Position numbers and translations under genes: made by a program. The notes below the pieces were generated by a model. The model did not search any database. It saw nothing but the letters and a program-made list of their open reading frames with translations, and was not told the DNA's origin. This document shows positions 16,608 to 24,000 of a stretch of DNA of 24,378 nt, in pieces; position 1 is the stretch's first letter, and the number at the start of each line of letters is the position of its first letter. The stretch spans positions 1 through 24,378 of IMG/VR virus record IMGVR_UViG_3300021368_001163; one strand, 5' to 3'. This stretch comes from a virus.

Positions 16608-17978
16608 ATGAAGATTTATCAGATCACAGAAACATTGGATATTCAGAAAACCAAAGACGGAAAGTTTAAGGTAGTTGACTTAGATTCAAAAGGAACTCTT
16701 CAGACTTTTGATAATGCAGGTGATGCTGAAGAATTTAGAGATAAGAAACGTGCAGAGCTTGCTAACAAGCAAAAGCCTCCTGTAAAAAAAGATCCAGTGC
16801 AGAAGAAAAAGCCACCTGTACAGAAAAAATCTACAGTTGACAAAAAAGAACCTAGGATTGTTGATACACCAGCAAAAAAAGATCCTAATCCTAAAGGTGC
16901 CAAAAAACCATTAAACAAAGATATAAAAGCAGTTAGAGCTGATACACCATCGATGGACGAACTAAGTGAACGTGAACGTACAAGGCTTGCTAAGACTGGT
17001 AAAATAAGACGCAATGGTAAAACTTACACAAGAGCGGCAATTGAAACAGCTACTGAATTGAAAGCCCTAATGGTTGACAAAGCACCAAAAAAATTAAAAT
17101 CAATCGCAAAAGGTCCTAAAGCCGCACTAGATTTAGAAACATCTAAAAATTTCAAACTGAAAATTTTTAAATTTTTAGGACGAAAAGCCGCAGAGCAACT
17201 AGTTCTAATAGTTAACATGGCAGCAATTGACAATGCGTTAGATTCATATGCTCGTATCTGGGAAGAAGAAGTTGCAAAAGGAAAAACAAAGGAAGAACGT
17301 CAAAAACGCCTAGACGATATTCTAGCTAGTAAAAATAGAGCAGTTATCAAAGCACAGTTAGATGCTATAGAAGAAATAGCAAAAATAATTATAGGATCTA
17401 TTGCAGTTGCTCTAGCAGGAGGATTTGGTTCAGCGAAAGGAGCCGCCGCAGGAACTGCAACACAAATAGCTGTTAGAACCCTACTTCAATCTGTGTTTAC
17501 AAAATTAATGCTGGTCATAGGTGTTACTTCCGGTCTTATAGGTTGGATGGTTGCAATTATAGTAGGCGGCGCATTGATTTGGGGTGGACAAGCATTAATG
17601 ACAAGACTTCTTGATTATGTTGGTGCTCAAGATATGCTAGAAAGATGGTTAATGCCTTACTTAACACCTGCAAAATTGATGGATTGGGGTAATACAATGA
17701 ATTCAATGCAGACTATGGTGGCATTAGGAGCTGGAGCTGTTGGACTAGGAGTTGATACGGCTGTGGGTGCTGTAACATTAGGTAATGTAGATCCAGAGCT
17801 AGGACCTAAATTGTATCGTTCAGTTCAAGATGATCCTAGTGAATCAATGAATGAACAGGAAAAAATTGATTCGCAAAAACAAGCAGTGCAGGCTTTGTAT
17901 AAGAAATATCCTAAACTAGTTAAAAACTTCAAACAAGGTAAAGAAGAAGCAAAGAAAATAATGGCAAGTGTTACCTAA
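16608..17978 (+). CDS. Lys-rich protein with hydrophobic glycine-rich core, function unknown
   Basis: This 456-aa protein has three parts. Residues 1-55 look folded (MKIYQITETLDIQKTKDGKF). Residues about 55-135 are a low-complexity Lys/Pro linker with repeated KKDP and QKK motifs. Residues about 180-345 are helical, with a strongly hydrophobic, Gly/Ala-rich stretch at about 255-335 (KIIIGSIAVALAGGFGSAKG, then KLMLVIGVTSGLIGWMVAII), enough for two or three membrane-spanning helices. There is no signal peptide. The C-terminal 100 residues are mixed and end basic. A late-type promoter, AAGG ribosome site and position beside gp26 and the tape measure suggest a late virion protein, possibly packaged and inserted into the host membrane on infection. 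That role is inference. The stop overlaps the convergent gp26-extension stop. Confidence 0.75.
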   Translation: MKIYQITETLDIQKTKDGKFKVVDLDSKGTLQTFDNAGDAEEFRDKKRAELANKQKPPVKKDPVQKKKPPVQKKSTVDKKEPRIVDTPAKKDPNPKGAKKPLNKDIKAVRADTPSMDELSERERTRLAKTGKIRRNGKTYTRAAIETATELKALMVDKAPKKLKSIAKGPKAALDLETSKNFKLKIFKFLGRKAAEQLVLIVNMAAIDNALDSYARIWEEEVAKGKTKEERQKRLDDILASKNRAVIKAQLDAIEEIAKIIIGSIAVALAGGFGSAKGAAAGTATQIAVRTLLQSVFTKLMLVIGVTSGLIGWMVAIIVGGALIWGGQALMTRLLDYVGAQDMLERWLMPYLTPAKLMDWGNTMNSMQTMVALGAGAVGLGVDTAVGAVTLGNVDPELGPKLYRSVQDDPSESMNEQEKIDSQKQAVQALYKKYPKLVKNFKQGKEEAKKIMASVT

Positions 17979-18208
17979 AGCAAAGGTAATCTTGTTTTTT
18001 CGACAGTTTCAATATTGTCTTTGATAATTTTATTCAGTATTTCTAGATCTTCTGATGTAATTTTATACATCAAATCGTGATAACTAAAACTTCCTCGCAT
18101 ATACCAACCCAAGCGATACCTATCATCTTTGATACGTTTGATATCATTTTCAAATTCATTAGAAAGTTCTAAGAGATCAGATTCCTCGAGTGTAAGAATT
18201 TTAGACCG
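17975..18208 (-). CDS. -1 frame extension of gp26 (predicted frameshift fusion partner, 77 codons)
   Basis: In the -1 frame relative to gp26 the sequence is open from 18250 to a TAG at 17975-17977. Decoding from 18208 gives 77 residues: RSKILTLEESDLLELSNEFE, then a protein-like middle with RYRLGWYMRGSFSYHDLMYK, ending KIIKDNIETVEKTRLPLL. Codon use and charge pattern look like a real protein. There is no ATG, GTG or TTG in this frame before residue 33 (TTG at 18112) and no ATG before residue 37 (18100), so ordinary initiation would lose the first third. Together with the slippery heptamer this predicts a 353-aa fusion (276 residues of gp26 plus 77). By position it may correspond to T4 gene 51, which follows gene 26; I cannot show similarity. 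Alternatives are a non-canonical start such as ATT, or a 41-residue product from 18100. Confidence 0.65.
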   Translation of the reverse strand, partial: RSKILTLEESDLLELSNEFENDIKRIKDDRYRLGWYMRGSFSYHDLMYKITSEDLEILNKIIKDNIETVEKTRLPLL

Positions 18209-19035
18209 AAAAAACTCGCGTAATCCAAATCCACAGTTGTGCTGTATTGTTCATTGCACTCTTCGCCTCCGCATTGGACATCTACTGGAGGTACTTTCCA
18301 TTGATTAGCAAGTTCAAATATTTTTTCTTTCAACGCATTATAAAATTTTGAATCATTGTTTACAACAAATTCAGTTATAGATTCTAAATCAGTTTCTGAT
18401 TCTGTGCTGTTTGTAACTGATTTGATATAGGTAATTGCTGTTCGTAAATTTAAATCGCTGGTTTTGTTGTAAATGTCTTTGGTATGCTGTTGTTTTAGTT
18501 CATCAGCTAGATCGTTGTTTTGAGAAATTTGATAAAGTGTTCTTTCATACTGATAACTTTCTTGTGCAAAGTCGCTCATTTGTTTATACGTCAACGGCTT
18601 TAAATGAAATGTTAATTCGTCTATAGTAAAACTGTTTTCAGTTTCATAATCTGTATATCCGCCTAACATCTTGGTCATGCTAAGTACACTTTCGTTTTCG
18701 GCTGTGCATTTTGGACATTTCGTAGTCACAGGCATGTCGTCTCCATATGTTGCAATACGTATAGAAATTAGTATGTAATCTATATCAAATCCTACTAACT
18801 TCCATGGATCTAATATAGTAGGTATACAACTTTTTATAACTTGTACAGTTGCTTCACCACTGAACAACGCATCAGGTGTTTTGAACATGATTTCATCCAT
18901 TGCGTTCATTCCAAACACAGGAACTTGCATGTACTGACCGCCTTCTATGACAGTTTCGTCGTAGAAATTACCTTTACTTGGTAGGTCTATAAAAAGTTTA
19001 GGTTGTCTTTGATAATTTTGAAGAAAACTGCTCAT
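18169..19035 (-). CDS. 26: Baseplate hub assembly protein, gp26-like
   Basis: This 288-aa protein resembles the gp26-type baseplate protein of marine T4-like phages: FLQNYQRQPKLFIDLPSKGN at the start, VPVFGMNAMDEIMFKTPDAL (38-57) and SCIPTILDPWKLVGFDIDYI (69-88). Two cysteine pairs, CPKC (107-110) and C255/C260 in VQCGGEECNEQ, look like a split zinc ribbon. The zero-frame product ends 12 residues after the slippery site; a -1 shift there replaces this tail with 77 other residues. In T4, gp26 helps assemble the baseplate hub. The combination of zinc-ribbon protein, frameshift extension and neighbouring tape measure resembles the G/GT tail-assembly chaperone cassette of other tailed phages. It is transcribed divergently from the tape measure, with a late-type element upstream and a weak CGGAAAAA ribosome site. 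Confidence 0.78.
   Translation of the reverse strand: MSSFLQNYQRQPKLFIDLPSKGNFYDETVIEGGQYMQVPVFGMNAMDEIMFKTPDALFSGEATVQVIKSCIPTILDPWKLVGFDIDYILISIRIATYGDDMPVTTKCPKCTAENESVLSMTKMLGGYTDYETENSFTIDELTFHLKPLTYKQMSDFAQESYQYERTLYQISQNNDLADELKQQHTKDIYNKTSDLNLRTAITYIKSVTNSTESETDLESITEFVVNNDSKFYNALKEKIFELANQWKVPPVDVQCGGEECNEQYSTTVDLDYASFFGLKFLHSRNLIS
18208..18214 (-). promoter_or_regulatory. Slippery heptamer U UUU UUC (-1 frameshift site)
   Basis: The minus strand reads TTTTTTC in the gp26 frame as T TTT TTC (codons 275 and 276, both Phe), an exact X XXY YYZ heptamer. After a -1 slip the next codon is CGG at 18208 and the frame stays open for 77 codons. I see no clear stimulatory stem-loop directly downstream, and the nearest GGAGG is about 60 bases upstream, too far to act as the usual Shine-Dalgarno enhancer. 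Confidence 0.6.
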
Positions 19036-19046
19036 ATAATTTTTCC

Positions 19047-19054
19047 GATAAATA
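19047..19054 (+). promoter_or_regulatory. Late-promoter-like element for the tape-measure gene
   Basis: GATAAATA on the plus strand, one mismatch from TATAAATA, predicts a start near 19060 and a 50-nt leader with GGAGAAAA before the ATG at 19110. Confidence 0.55.
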
Positions 19055-19062
19055 GTTTATAG

Positions 19063-19070
19063 TATTTATG
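19063..19070 (-). promoter_or_regulatory. 26: Late-promoter-like element for gp26
   Basis: The minus strand reads CATAAATA, one mismatch from TATAAATA. The predicted start near 19057 leaves a leader of about 22 nt with CGGAAAAA before the gp26 ATG at 19035. It faces the plus-strand element at 19047-19054. Confidence 0.55.
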
Positions 19071-19109
19071 CAACAAAAAGTACGTAGTTAATTATTTGGA
19101 GAAAAATAT

Positions 19110-21116
19110 ATGCCTAATGATGAGGTAGTTCAGATAAGCCAACAAGAATTGACCAATTCAATTGTTGCGGCTTTAAAACAGGCAAAACTTGTCGGAACAA
19201 ATGAACAAAGAGGGCAAGGCGCTGACACTAGTATTACTTCTACTCGTAGTTTGAAAAAACTATCAGATGCAGGAGATCTTGCTGCCGAAATGTTTAAAAG
19301 CAACGGAGTTGCCGCTTCGCAAGTAACAGCAGGTTTCTTAGGCACAATTCCTGGACTAAAAGGTATAGGAAACGCGGCTAGCGGTGTTGTTGGATTTATA
19401 GAAGATACCCAAAGTGTGTTTAAGCAAATGAGTAAAGTAGGTGCTGGCTTCTACGGTGATTTAGGTGCTTTAAGAGCTGGTGCGGCACAGACAAGAATGA
19501 GTTTAGATCAATTTGGTAGCATAGTTGCCAATAACAGTGATAGACTTTTATCATTAGGAACAAGCGTAAACAAAGGCGCTATGAGATTTGCAGAGCTGTC
19601 ACGTACAATGTTTGAAGGTGATGTAGCACTAGGTATGATGAACCTTGGATACTCACTAGAAGAAGCAAATGAACTGCTAATGGATAATTCAACTTTGCTT
19701 GCACGTCAGCAAAGGATTAGTGGCATGAGCGACAAAGAAGTTACTCAAGCTACATTATCAATGGCTGAAAACCTTGCGATGATGGCAGATATATCTGGTA
19801 AAAACGCAAAAGCAGAAAAAGATAGAATGATTGATGCCGCCAGAGACGGTAAAAATCTTGCGGCAAATAGGCTTTTAGAAGCTAGAGGAATCAAAGATGC
19901 TACGCAGACGTTTAGCCAAATGCAAATTGGACTTGCGGCTCTAGGACCTGCCGCCCAAGCATTTTCAGCTGACTTGAATCAAACTGGTGTGCCGATGAGT
20001 AAAATGACCAAAGGTTTTGCGTCAATGGCTCCACAGACAGCAGATGTGATTCGCAGTATGCAAGCAGTTAGAGAATCCAATCTAACCACAGAAGAAAAGA
20101 CAAGACGTTTAAGAGAACTAGAAGCAAAAGCCATAGCCACATATGCGAAAGAAACAGGAAGTGCAACAAAACTACAAGTAGCAACAACAGGACAGATTAA
20201 TGAATATGGTGCTATGATGGCAGATATGTTGCAGAACTTTACGCCAACTTTAGAAGCAGTTGAACGCAAGATGCAAGAAGAAGGTGTTAGCAGAGAAGAA
20301 GCAACAAAACTATTGCGTGAAGAAGCAAAACAAAATCTAAAATCAATGCAACCAGGCGGTGGCACTCCAGGACAAGAATTAAACAACGCACTCAATCAAA
20401 CCACTATAACCCTAGCAAATATTGGATCAGGGTTGAATCAAACTGTTGCAGATATCATGGCAGGAAGCAAAGAATTCAGCACCGGTTTTAATAAAGCTGT
20501 AAATAGCCTTGGTGATATCACTACAAAAATTGGAAACGTTGCTGAAGATGTTATTGGAAATATTGGAGATAGAGATCAAGCTAATCAAAACAATCAAGGT
20601 CCTGTACAACAATTTACACCTTTGTTTACACCTATAAAGAAAAACGAACAAAATACTGTAAGTCAAAATCAATCGCAAAGTGTTGATCCTCAAGCAAATA
20701 TTGATGCATTATTAAATGAACAACAAAATAGATTTTTAGGAGGGCCAGTCAAAGCGTTCAAGCCATACTTAGTAGGTGAACAAGGACCAGAAACATTTAT
20801 GCCTAATATGGATGGTGCAATCATACCTAATATGAAAAACATGCTTAACAAAATGCCTGATATCGGTAAAGAAATGTCAAGCACAATGCAAAATTTTGCA
20901 AAACAAATGCAAACCACAGGAGTACCAATTACTGAAGAAGTTAGACAAGCATCAGCTCAAATGCAAGGAGGATCGGTAGAAGAAAAACTTGACATTCTGA
21001 ACCAAACCATGCTACAATTAGTTGGAATAAATAATATGCAGACACAAATTGGACAAAAACAAATTAAAGCCTTTAAGCATAGTGGCAACTTAATGGGCGG
21101 GATAGGTAGAGTATAA
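19110..21116 (+). CDS. Tape-measure-like tail protein
   Basis: This 668-aa protein is mostly helical, rich in Ala, Gln, Met and Asn, as expected for a tail-length ruler. Residues about 75-250 contain Gly/Ala-rich helices (AGFLGTIPGLKGIGNAASGV); residues about 330-415 are charged coiled-coil-like helices. At about 553-572 it has VGEQGPETFMPNMDGAIIPN, a pattern found near the C-terminus of many phage tape-measure proteins (VGE-GPE-F-P...G-I-PN). The last 60 residues form helices with EEKLDILNQTMLQL. In T4 this role belongs to gp29, but I cannot show gp29 similarity. It has its own late-type promoter, a GGAGAAAA site, and a one-base overlap with gp20 (TAATG). An alternative is another virion structural or neck protein. 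Confidence 0.7.
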   Translation: MPNDEVVQISQQELTNSIVAALKQAKLVGTNEQRGQGADTSITSTRSLKKLSDAGDLAAEMFKSNGVAASQVTAGFLGTIPGLKGIGNAASGVVGFIEDTQSVFKQMSKVGAGFYGDLGALRAGAAQTRMSLDQFGSIVANNSDRLLSLGTSVNKGAMRFAELSRTMFEGDVALGMMNLGYSLEEANELLMDNSTLLARQQRISGMSDKEVTQATLSMAENLAMMADISGKNAKAEKDRMIDAARDGKNLAANRLLEARGIKDATQTFSQMQIGLAALGPAAQAFSADLNQTGVPMSKMTKGFASMAPQTADVIRSMQAVRESNLTTEEKTRRLRELEAKAIATYAKETGSATKLQVATTGQINEYGAMMADMLQNFTPTLEAVERKMQEEGVSREEATKLLREEAKQNLKSMQPGGGTPGQELNNALNQTTITLANIGSGLNQTVADIMAGSKEFSTGFNKAVNSLGDITTKIGNVAEDVIGNIGDRDQANQNNQGPVQQFTPLFTPIKKNEQNTVSQNQSQSVDPQANIDALLNEQQNRFLGGPVKAFKPYLVGEQGPETFMPNMDGAIIPNMKNMLNKMPDIGKEMSSTMQNFAKQMQTTGVPITEEVRQASAQMQGGSVEEKLDILNQTMLQLVGINNMQTQIGQKQIKAFKHSGNLMGGIGRV

Positions 21117-22879
21117 TGAGTTGGAAGAAGTATTTTACACCTGTACCAACAGGTGATAACGTAGCAGGTAGCTACGGGCCTATCAGCGGAGCAGGCTCAA
21201 ACGGACGTCCAGGACCAGCAAGATCAAACTATTCTTCTTATCTGCCAGATGTATATGTAGGTTCACCTAATCGTGTTGAACGCTACGGTCAATACAACAC
21301 CATGGATAATGACAGTGAAGTAAATGCCGCACTTGATATCCTTGCAGAATTTTGCACACAAAAGAACGAAGAAAACGGAACTAACTTTAGTTTCCATTAC
21401 CACAAAGCCGCAACCAACACAGAAGTACAAATACTTTCACAATATCTAAGACAATGGTGTAAGATCAACAACTTTGATACACGTATGTTTAGAACATTTC
21501 GCAATGTTTTTAAATACGGAGATGCAATATTTTTAAGAGATCCAGAAACAAAAAAACTTTTTCATGTTGATCCTGCAAAACTAACAAGAATTATTGTTAA
21601 TGAGTCAGAAGGCAAAAAGCCTGAACAATATATAATCAAAGACGTAAATTTAAATTTCAAAGACCTAGTTGCTACAACACCGCATATTACACAAGGAACA
21701 ACAGGTTCACCAACAGCAAGTTCTCCAGGTGCTACATATCAAACAGGTGGTGCTAGAGGAATGGTAGGCGGTGTTAATGTACCTCCAGGATCAAGATTTT
21801 CAATTGAAGACGGCGAAATGGCAATTGATGCACAACATGTTTTACATCTTTCATTGTCAGAAGGACTTGACAACAACTATCCTTTTGGTAATTCATTACT
21901 AGAAACTATTTTTAAAGTATTCAAACAAAAAGAACTATTAGAAGATGCGATTATTATCTATCGTGTCCAACGTGCGCCAGAGCGCAGAGTATTCTACGTT
22001 GATGTGGGCAACATGCCTTCACACCTTGCAATGCAGTTTGTGGAGCGTGTTAAAACGGAAATACACCAAAGACGTATCCCATCGGCGACTGGTGGAGGTA
22101 CAAATGTCATAGACAGTTCTTACAATCCACTGTCAATTAACGAAGACTACTTCTTTCCACAAACCGCAGAAGGCAGAGGATCAAAAGTTGAAACTCTACC
22201 AGGTGGAACTAACCTAGGAGAGATTGATGATCTTAGATACTTTACTAATAAGCTCGTACGCGGCTTACGAATACCTTCCAGCTATCTGCCTACGGGTGCT
22301 GATGATGCAACATCATCATACAATGACGGCAGAGTAGGCACTGCATTTATTCAAGAATTACGTTTTAACAAATATTGCGAACGTCTACAAGGTTTAATTG
22401 TTGAAGAATTTAACCAAGAATTCAAACGTTATCTAATGGAAAAAGGCGTCAATATAGACGTTGCAATGTTTGATTTAGAATTTGAACCACCGCAAAACTT
22501 TGCGGCATACAGACAATCAGAACTAGACAATGCTCGTGTACCAACATTTACACAAATGAGTGCTATACCTTATGTGTCTAACAGATTTGCAATGAAACGT
22601 TTCTTAGGCATGAGCGCAGAAGAAATTGCAGAAAATGAAAGACTATGGCGTGAAGAAAATGATGAAAATCTTAACACGCCACCAACTGATGCAAGTGCAG
22701 AAATGAGAGGCGCAGGTATTAGTTCAGCAGGTATTAGTGCTGACATTGAAGGTGCAGAAGAAATAGCCGCAGATGGTACTACACCCGAAACAGGATCAGA
22801 AGCAACACCTCCAGATACAGTCACAGGTGGAGACGCAACCGCAGGAGCCCCGGCGGCAACAACAGACCAAACGATATAA
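21116..22879 (+). CDS. 20: Portal vertex protein gp20
   Basis: This 587-aa protein is the T4-type portal, which forms the dodecameric ring at the head vertex through which DNA is packaged and where the neck attaches. Typical gp20 segments are NTMDNDSEVNAALDILAEFC (about 61-80), FKYGDAIFLRDPETKKLFHV, SLSEGLDNNYPFGNSLLETI (about 243-262), IYRVQRAPERRVFYVDVGNM and RGLRIPSSYLPTGADDATSS (about 382-401). T4 gp20 is 524 aa. The extra length here is mostly a Gly/Thr/Pro-rich insertion at about 185-230 and an Ala/Thr/Glu-rich tail of about 70 residues. It starts by one-base overlap with the tape-measure gene. The long conserved core makes it the most useful phylogenetic marker in the window. Confidence 0.95.
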   Translation: MSWKKYFTPVPTGDNVAGSYGPISGAGSNGRPGPARSNYSSYLPDVYVGSPNRVERYGQYNTMDNDSEVNAALDILAEFCTQKNEENGTNFSFHYHKAATNTEVQILSQYLRQWCKINNFDTRMFRTFRNVFKYGDAIFLRDPETKKLFHVDPAKLTRIIVNESEGKKPEQYIIKDVNLNFKDLVATTPHITQGTTGSPTASSPGATYQTGGARGMVGGVNVPPGSRFSIEDGEMAIDAQHVLHLSLSEGLDNNYPFGNSLLETIFKVFKQKELLEDAIIIYRVQRAPERRVFYVDVGNMPSHLAMQFVERVKTEIHQRRIPSATGGGTNVIDSSYNPLSINEDYFFPQTAEGRGSKVETLPGGTNLGEIDDLRYFTNKLVRGLRIPSSYLPTGADDATSSYNDGRVGTAFIQELRFNKYCERLQGLIVEEFNQEFKRYLMEKGVNIDVAMFDLEFEPPQNFAAYRQSELDNARVPTFTQMSAIPYVSNRFAMKRFLGMSAEEIAENERLWREENDENLNTPPTDASAEMRGAGISSAGISADIEGAEEIAADGTTPETGSEATPPDTVTGGDATAGAPAATTDQTI

Positions 22880-22882
22880 ATA
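22875..22882 (+). promoter_or_regulatory. Perfect TATAAATA late-promoter element at the end of gp20
   Basis: TATAAATA matches the T4 late consensus at all eight positions and overlaps the gp20 stop codon. With T4 geometry the predicted start is 22888, the A of the next ATG. No ribosome site lies between the gp20 stop and that ATG. Confidence 0.6.
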
Positions 22883-22887
22883 CTTAC

Positions 22888-23136
22888 ATGATACTAAGAG
22901 AATTATTTTATTACGACAAAGAAACACTAGAGCCGGTAGAAGACAATCGCTACGAGCCTCAGTATGATGATTCTATTATGAACCTTGATGACACAAGGAA
23001 AACAAGACTAACATTACGCCAAATTAACCGTGCAAGGAAAGCAAGCGAGCTACATACAAATGAAAAGAACGAAGAATTAGACTTTGTTAGACAGATGTAT
23101 GGAATAGCGGCGCAAGCGGCCGCTGCCGGTGTGTAA
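22888..23136 (+). CDS. Small conserved-style protein between portal and prohead genes
   Basis: This 82-aa protein has an acidic N-terminal half (MILRELFYYDKETLEPVEDN) and a basic middle, NLDDTRKTRLTLRQINRARK, followed by an amphipathic helix ending MYGIAAQAAAAGV. The LDDTRK-RLTLR-IN-RK pattern is familiar from small proteins found next to gp20 in marine T4-like phages; its function is not known to me. Position suggests a prohead or scaffold-associated role, since the T4 slot after gp20 holds core proteins gp67 and gp68. No ribosome site is visible, so it depends on coupling to gp20 (stop 8 bases upstream) or on a leaderless transcript. It overlaps the next gene by one base. Confidence 0.72.
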   Translation: MILRELFYYDKETLEPVEDNRYEPQYDDSIMNLDDTRKTRLTLRQINRARKASELHTNEKNEELDFVRQMYGIAAQAAAAGV

Positions 23137-23894
23137 TGCCCAAATTAGATAAGACCCAATATTCAAAAGAAGAAGCCTCTCGTTTAATGGAAATTAGACG
23201 ACTGGAAAAACTTGGCAAACAAAAGAAAGAAGTGTTTGCGACAAGACACAAACCAATTGAGCTTGTTGAAGAAGAACCCATAGACATTGACAGGTTTAGG
23301 CATAATCAAAATTATGCCTTTGTGTTAGGTAATGGTAAAAGCCGCGAAACTATAGAGCCCCAAGAATTAAAAAAGTATGGTCCAATATACGGGTGCAATG
23401 CTCTTTATAGAACTTTTAGACCAGATTATTTAATTGCAGTTGATGTTAAAATGGTTTTGGAAATTAACAAAACAGGTTTTCAGAACAAAAATCAAGTTTG
23501 GACTAATCCTAATAATAGTTATAGAGGCATTCAGCATCTTAATTATTTCCAACCTAGCAAAGGTTGGTCAAGCGGTCCAACAGCTCTATGGTTATCTGCA
23601 CAACACAATCATAAAAAGATTTATATATTAGGTTTTGATTATAGAGGATTAAATGACGGACAAAAATTTAATAACATATATGCAGATACACCTAACTATA
23701 AAAAGTCTCAAGACGGTGCAACGTTCTTCGGAAATTGGTTACGACAAACAGTTTCAGTGGTAAAAGCACACAAAGAAACTCAATTTATTCGTGTAATAGC
23801 ACCAGATAATTACTGTCCTGACGAACTAAATAAACTTGAAAACTACAGTACAATTACTGTAGATGAATTCAAAAACCAGTTTGTGTTGTTCTGA
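23136..23894 (+). CDS. Rossmann-type protein resembling DUF115 / sialyltransferase-like folds
   Basis: After a charged N-terminus of about 55 residues, this 252-aa protein reads YAFVLGNGKSRETI (a Gly-Asn-Gly nucleotide-binding type loop, about 63-76), then GPIYGCNALYRTFRPDYLIA (about 85-104), and later WSSGPTALWLSAQHNHKKIY followed by ILGFDYRG (about 145-173). This order (NG-S loop, CNALY, SG...A...KKIY..G.DY) is shared by DUF115 proteins and GT42-type sialyltransferases, which modify surface sugars or flagella. I cannot tell whether it is enzymatic. Its place between portal and prohead-core genes is unexpected for a sugar enzyme; it could modify a virion protein or host surface, or act in an unrelated way. 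The start overlaps the preceding stop by one base. Confidence 0.6.
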   Translation: MPKLDKTQYSKEEASRLMEIRRLEKLGKQKKEVFATRHKPIELVEEEPIDIDRFRHNQNYAFVLGNGKSRETIEPQELKKYGPIYGCNALYRTFRPDYLIAVDVKMVLEINKTGFQNKNQVWTNPNNSYRGIQHLNYFQPSKGWSSGPTALWLSAQHNHKKIYILGFDYRGLNDGQKFNNIYADTPNYKKSQDGATFFGNWLRQTVSVVKAHKETQFIRVIAPDNYCPDELNKLENYSTITVDEFKNQFVLF

Positions 23895-23900
23895 TCTTAC

Positions 23901-23937
23901 CAAAACCTGCCGTTTTTGGCGTATTTCTACGCACATT
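23901..23937 (+). terminator. Tandem hairpins after the Rossmann-type gene, possible terminator
   Basis: CCAAAA (23901-23906) pairs with TTTTGG (23915-23920), and GCGTA pairs with TACGC around TTTC (23920-23933), followed by ACATTTTC. Both lie in the 106-base gap after a stop and before a new late promoter, a natural place to end a transcript. Stems are short. Confidence 0.4.
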
Positions 23938-23941
23938 TTCT

Positions 23942-23949
23942 CATAAATA
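23942..23949 (+). promoter_or_regulatory. Late-promoter-like element for the acidic core protein
   Basis: CATAAATA has one mismatch from TATAAATA. The predicted start near 23955 leaves a 46-nt leader with AGGAGAAAA before the ATG at 24001. Confidence 0.55.
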
Positions 23950-24000
23950 GTAAATACAATTGACAGCCTTACCATAGGTAAACATTTATAGGAGAAAAAA

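Noticed and set aside
23960-23990. TTGACA upstream of the acidic core gene as a sigma70 promoter
   Set aside because: At 17-base spacing the -10 would be CATTTA, a poor match. The late-type CATAAATA at 23942 fits the structural role better.
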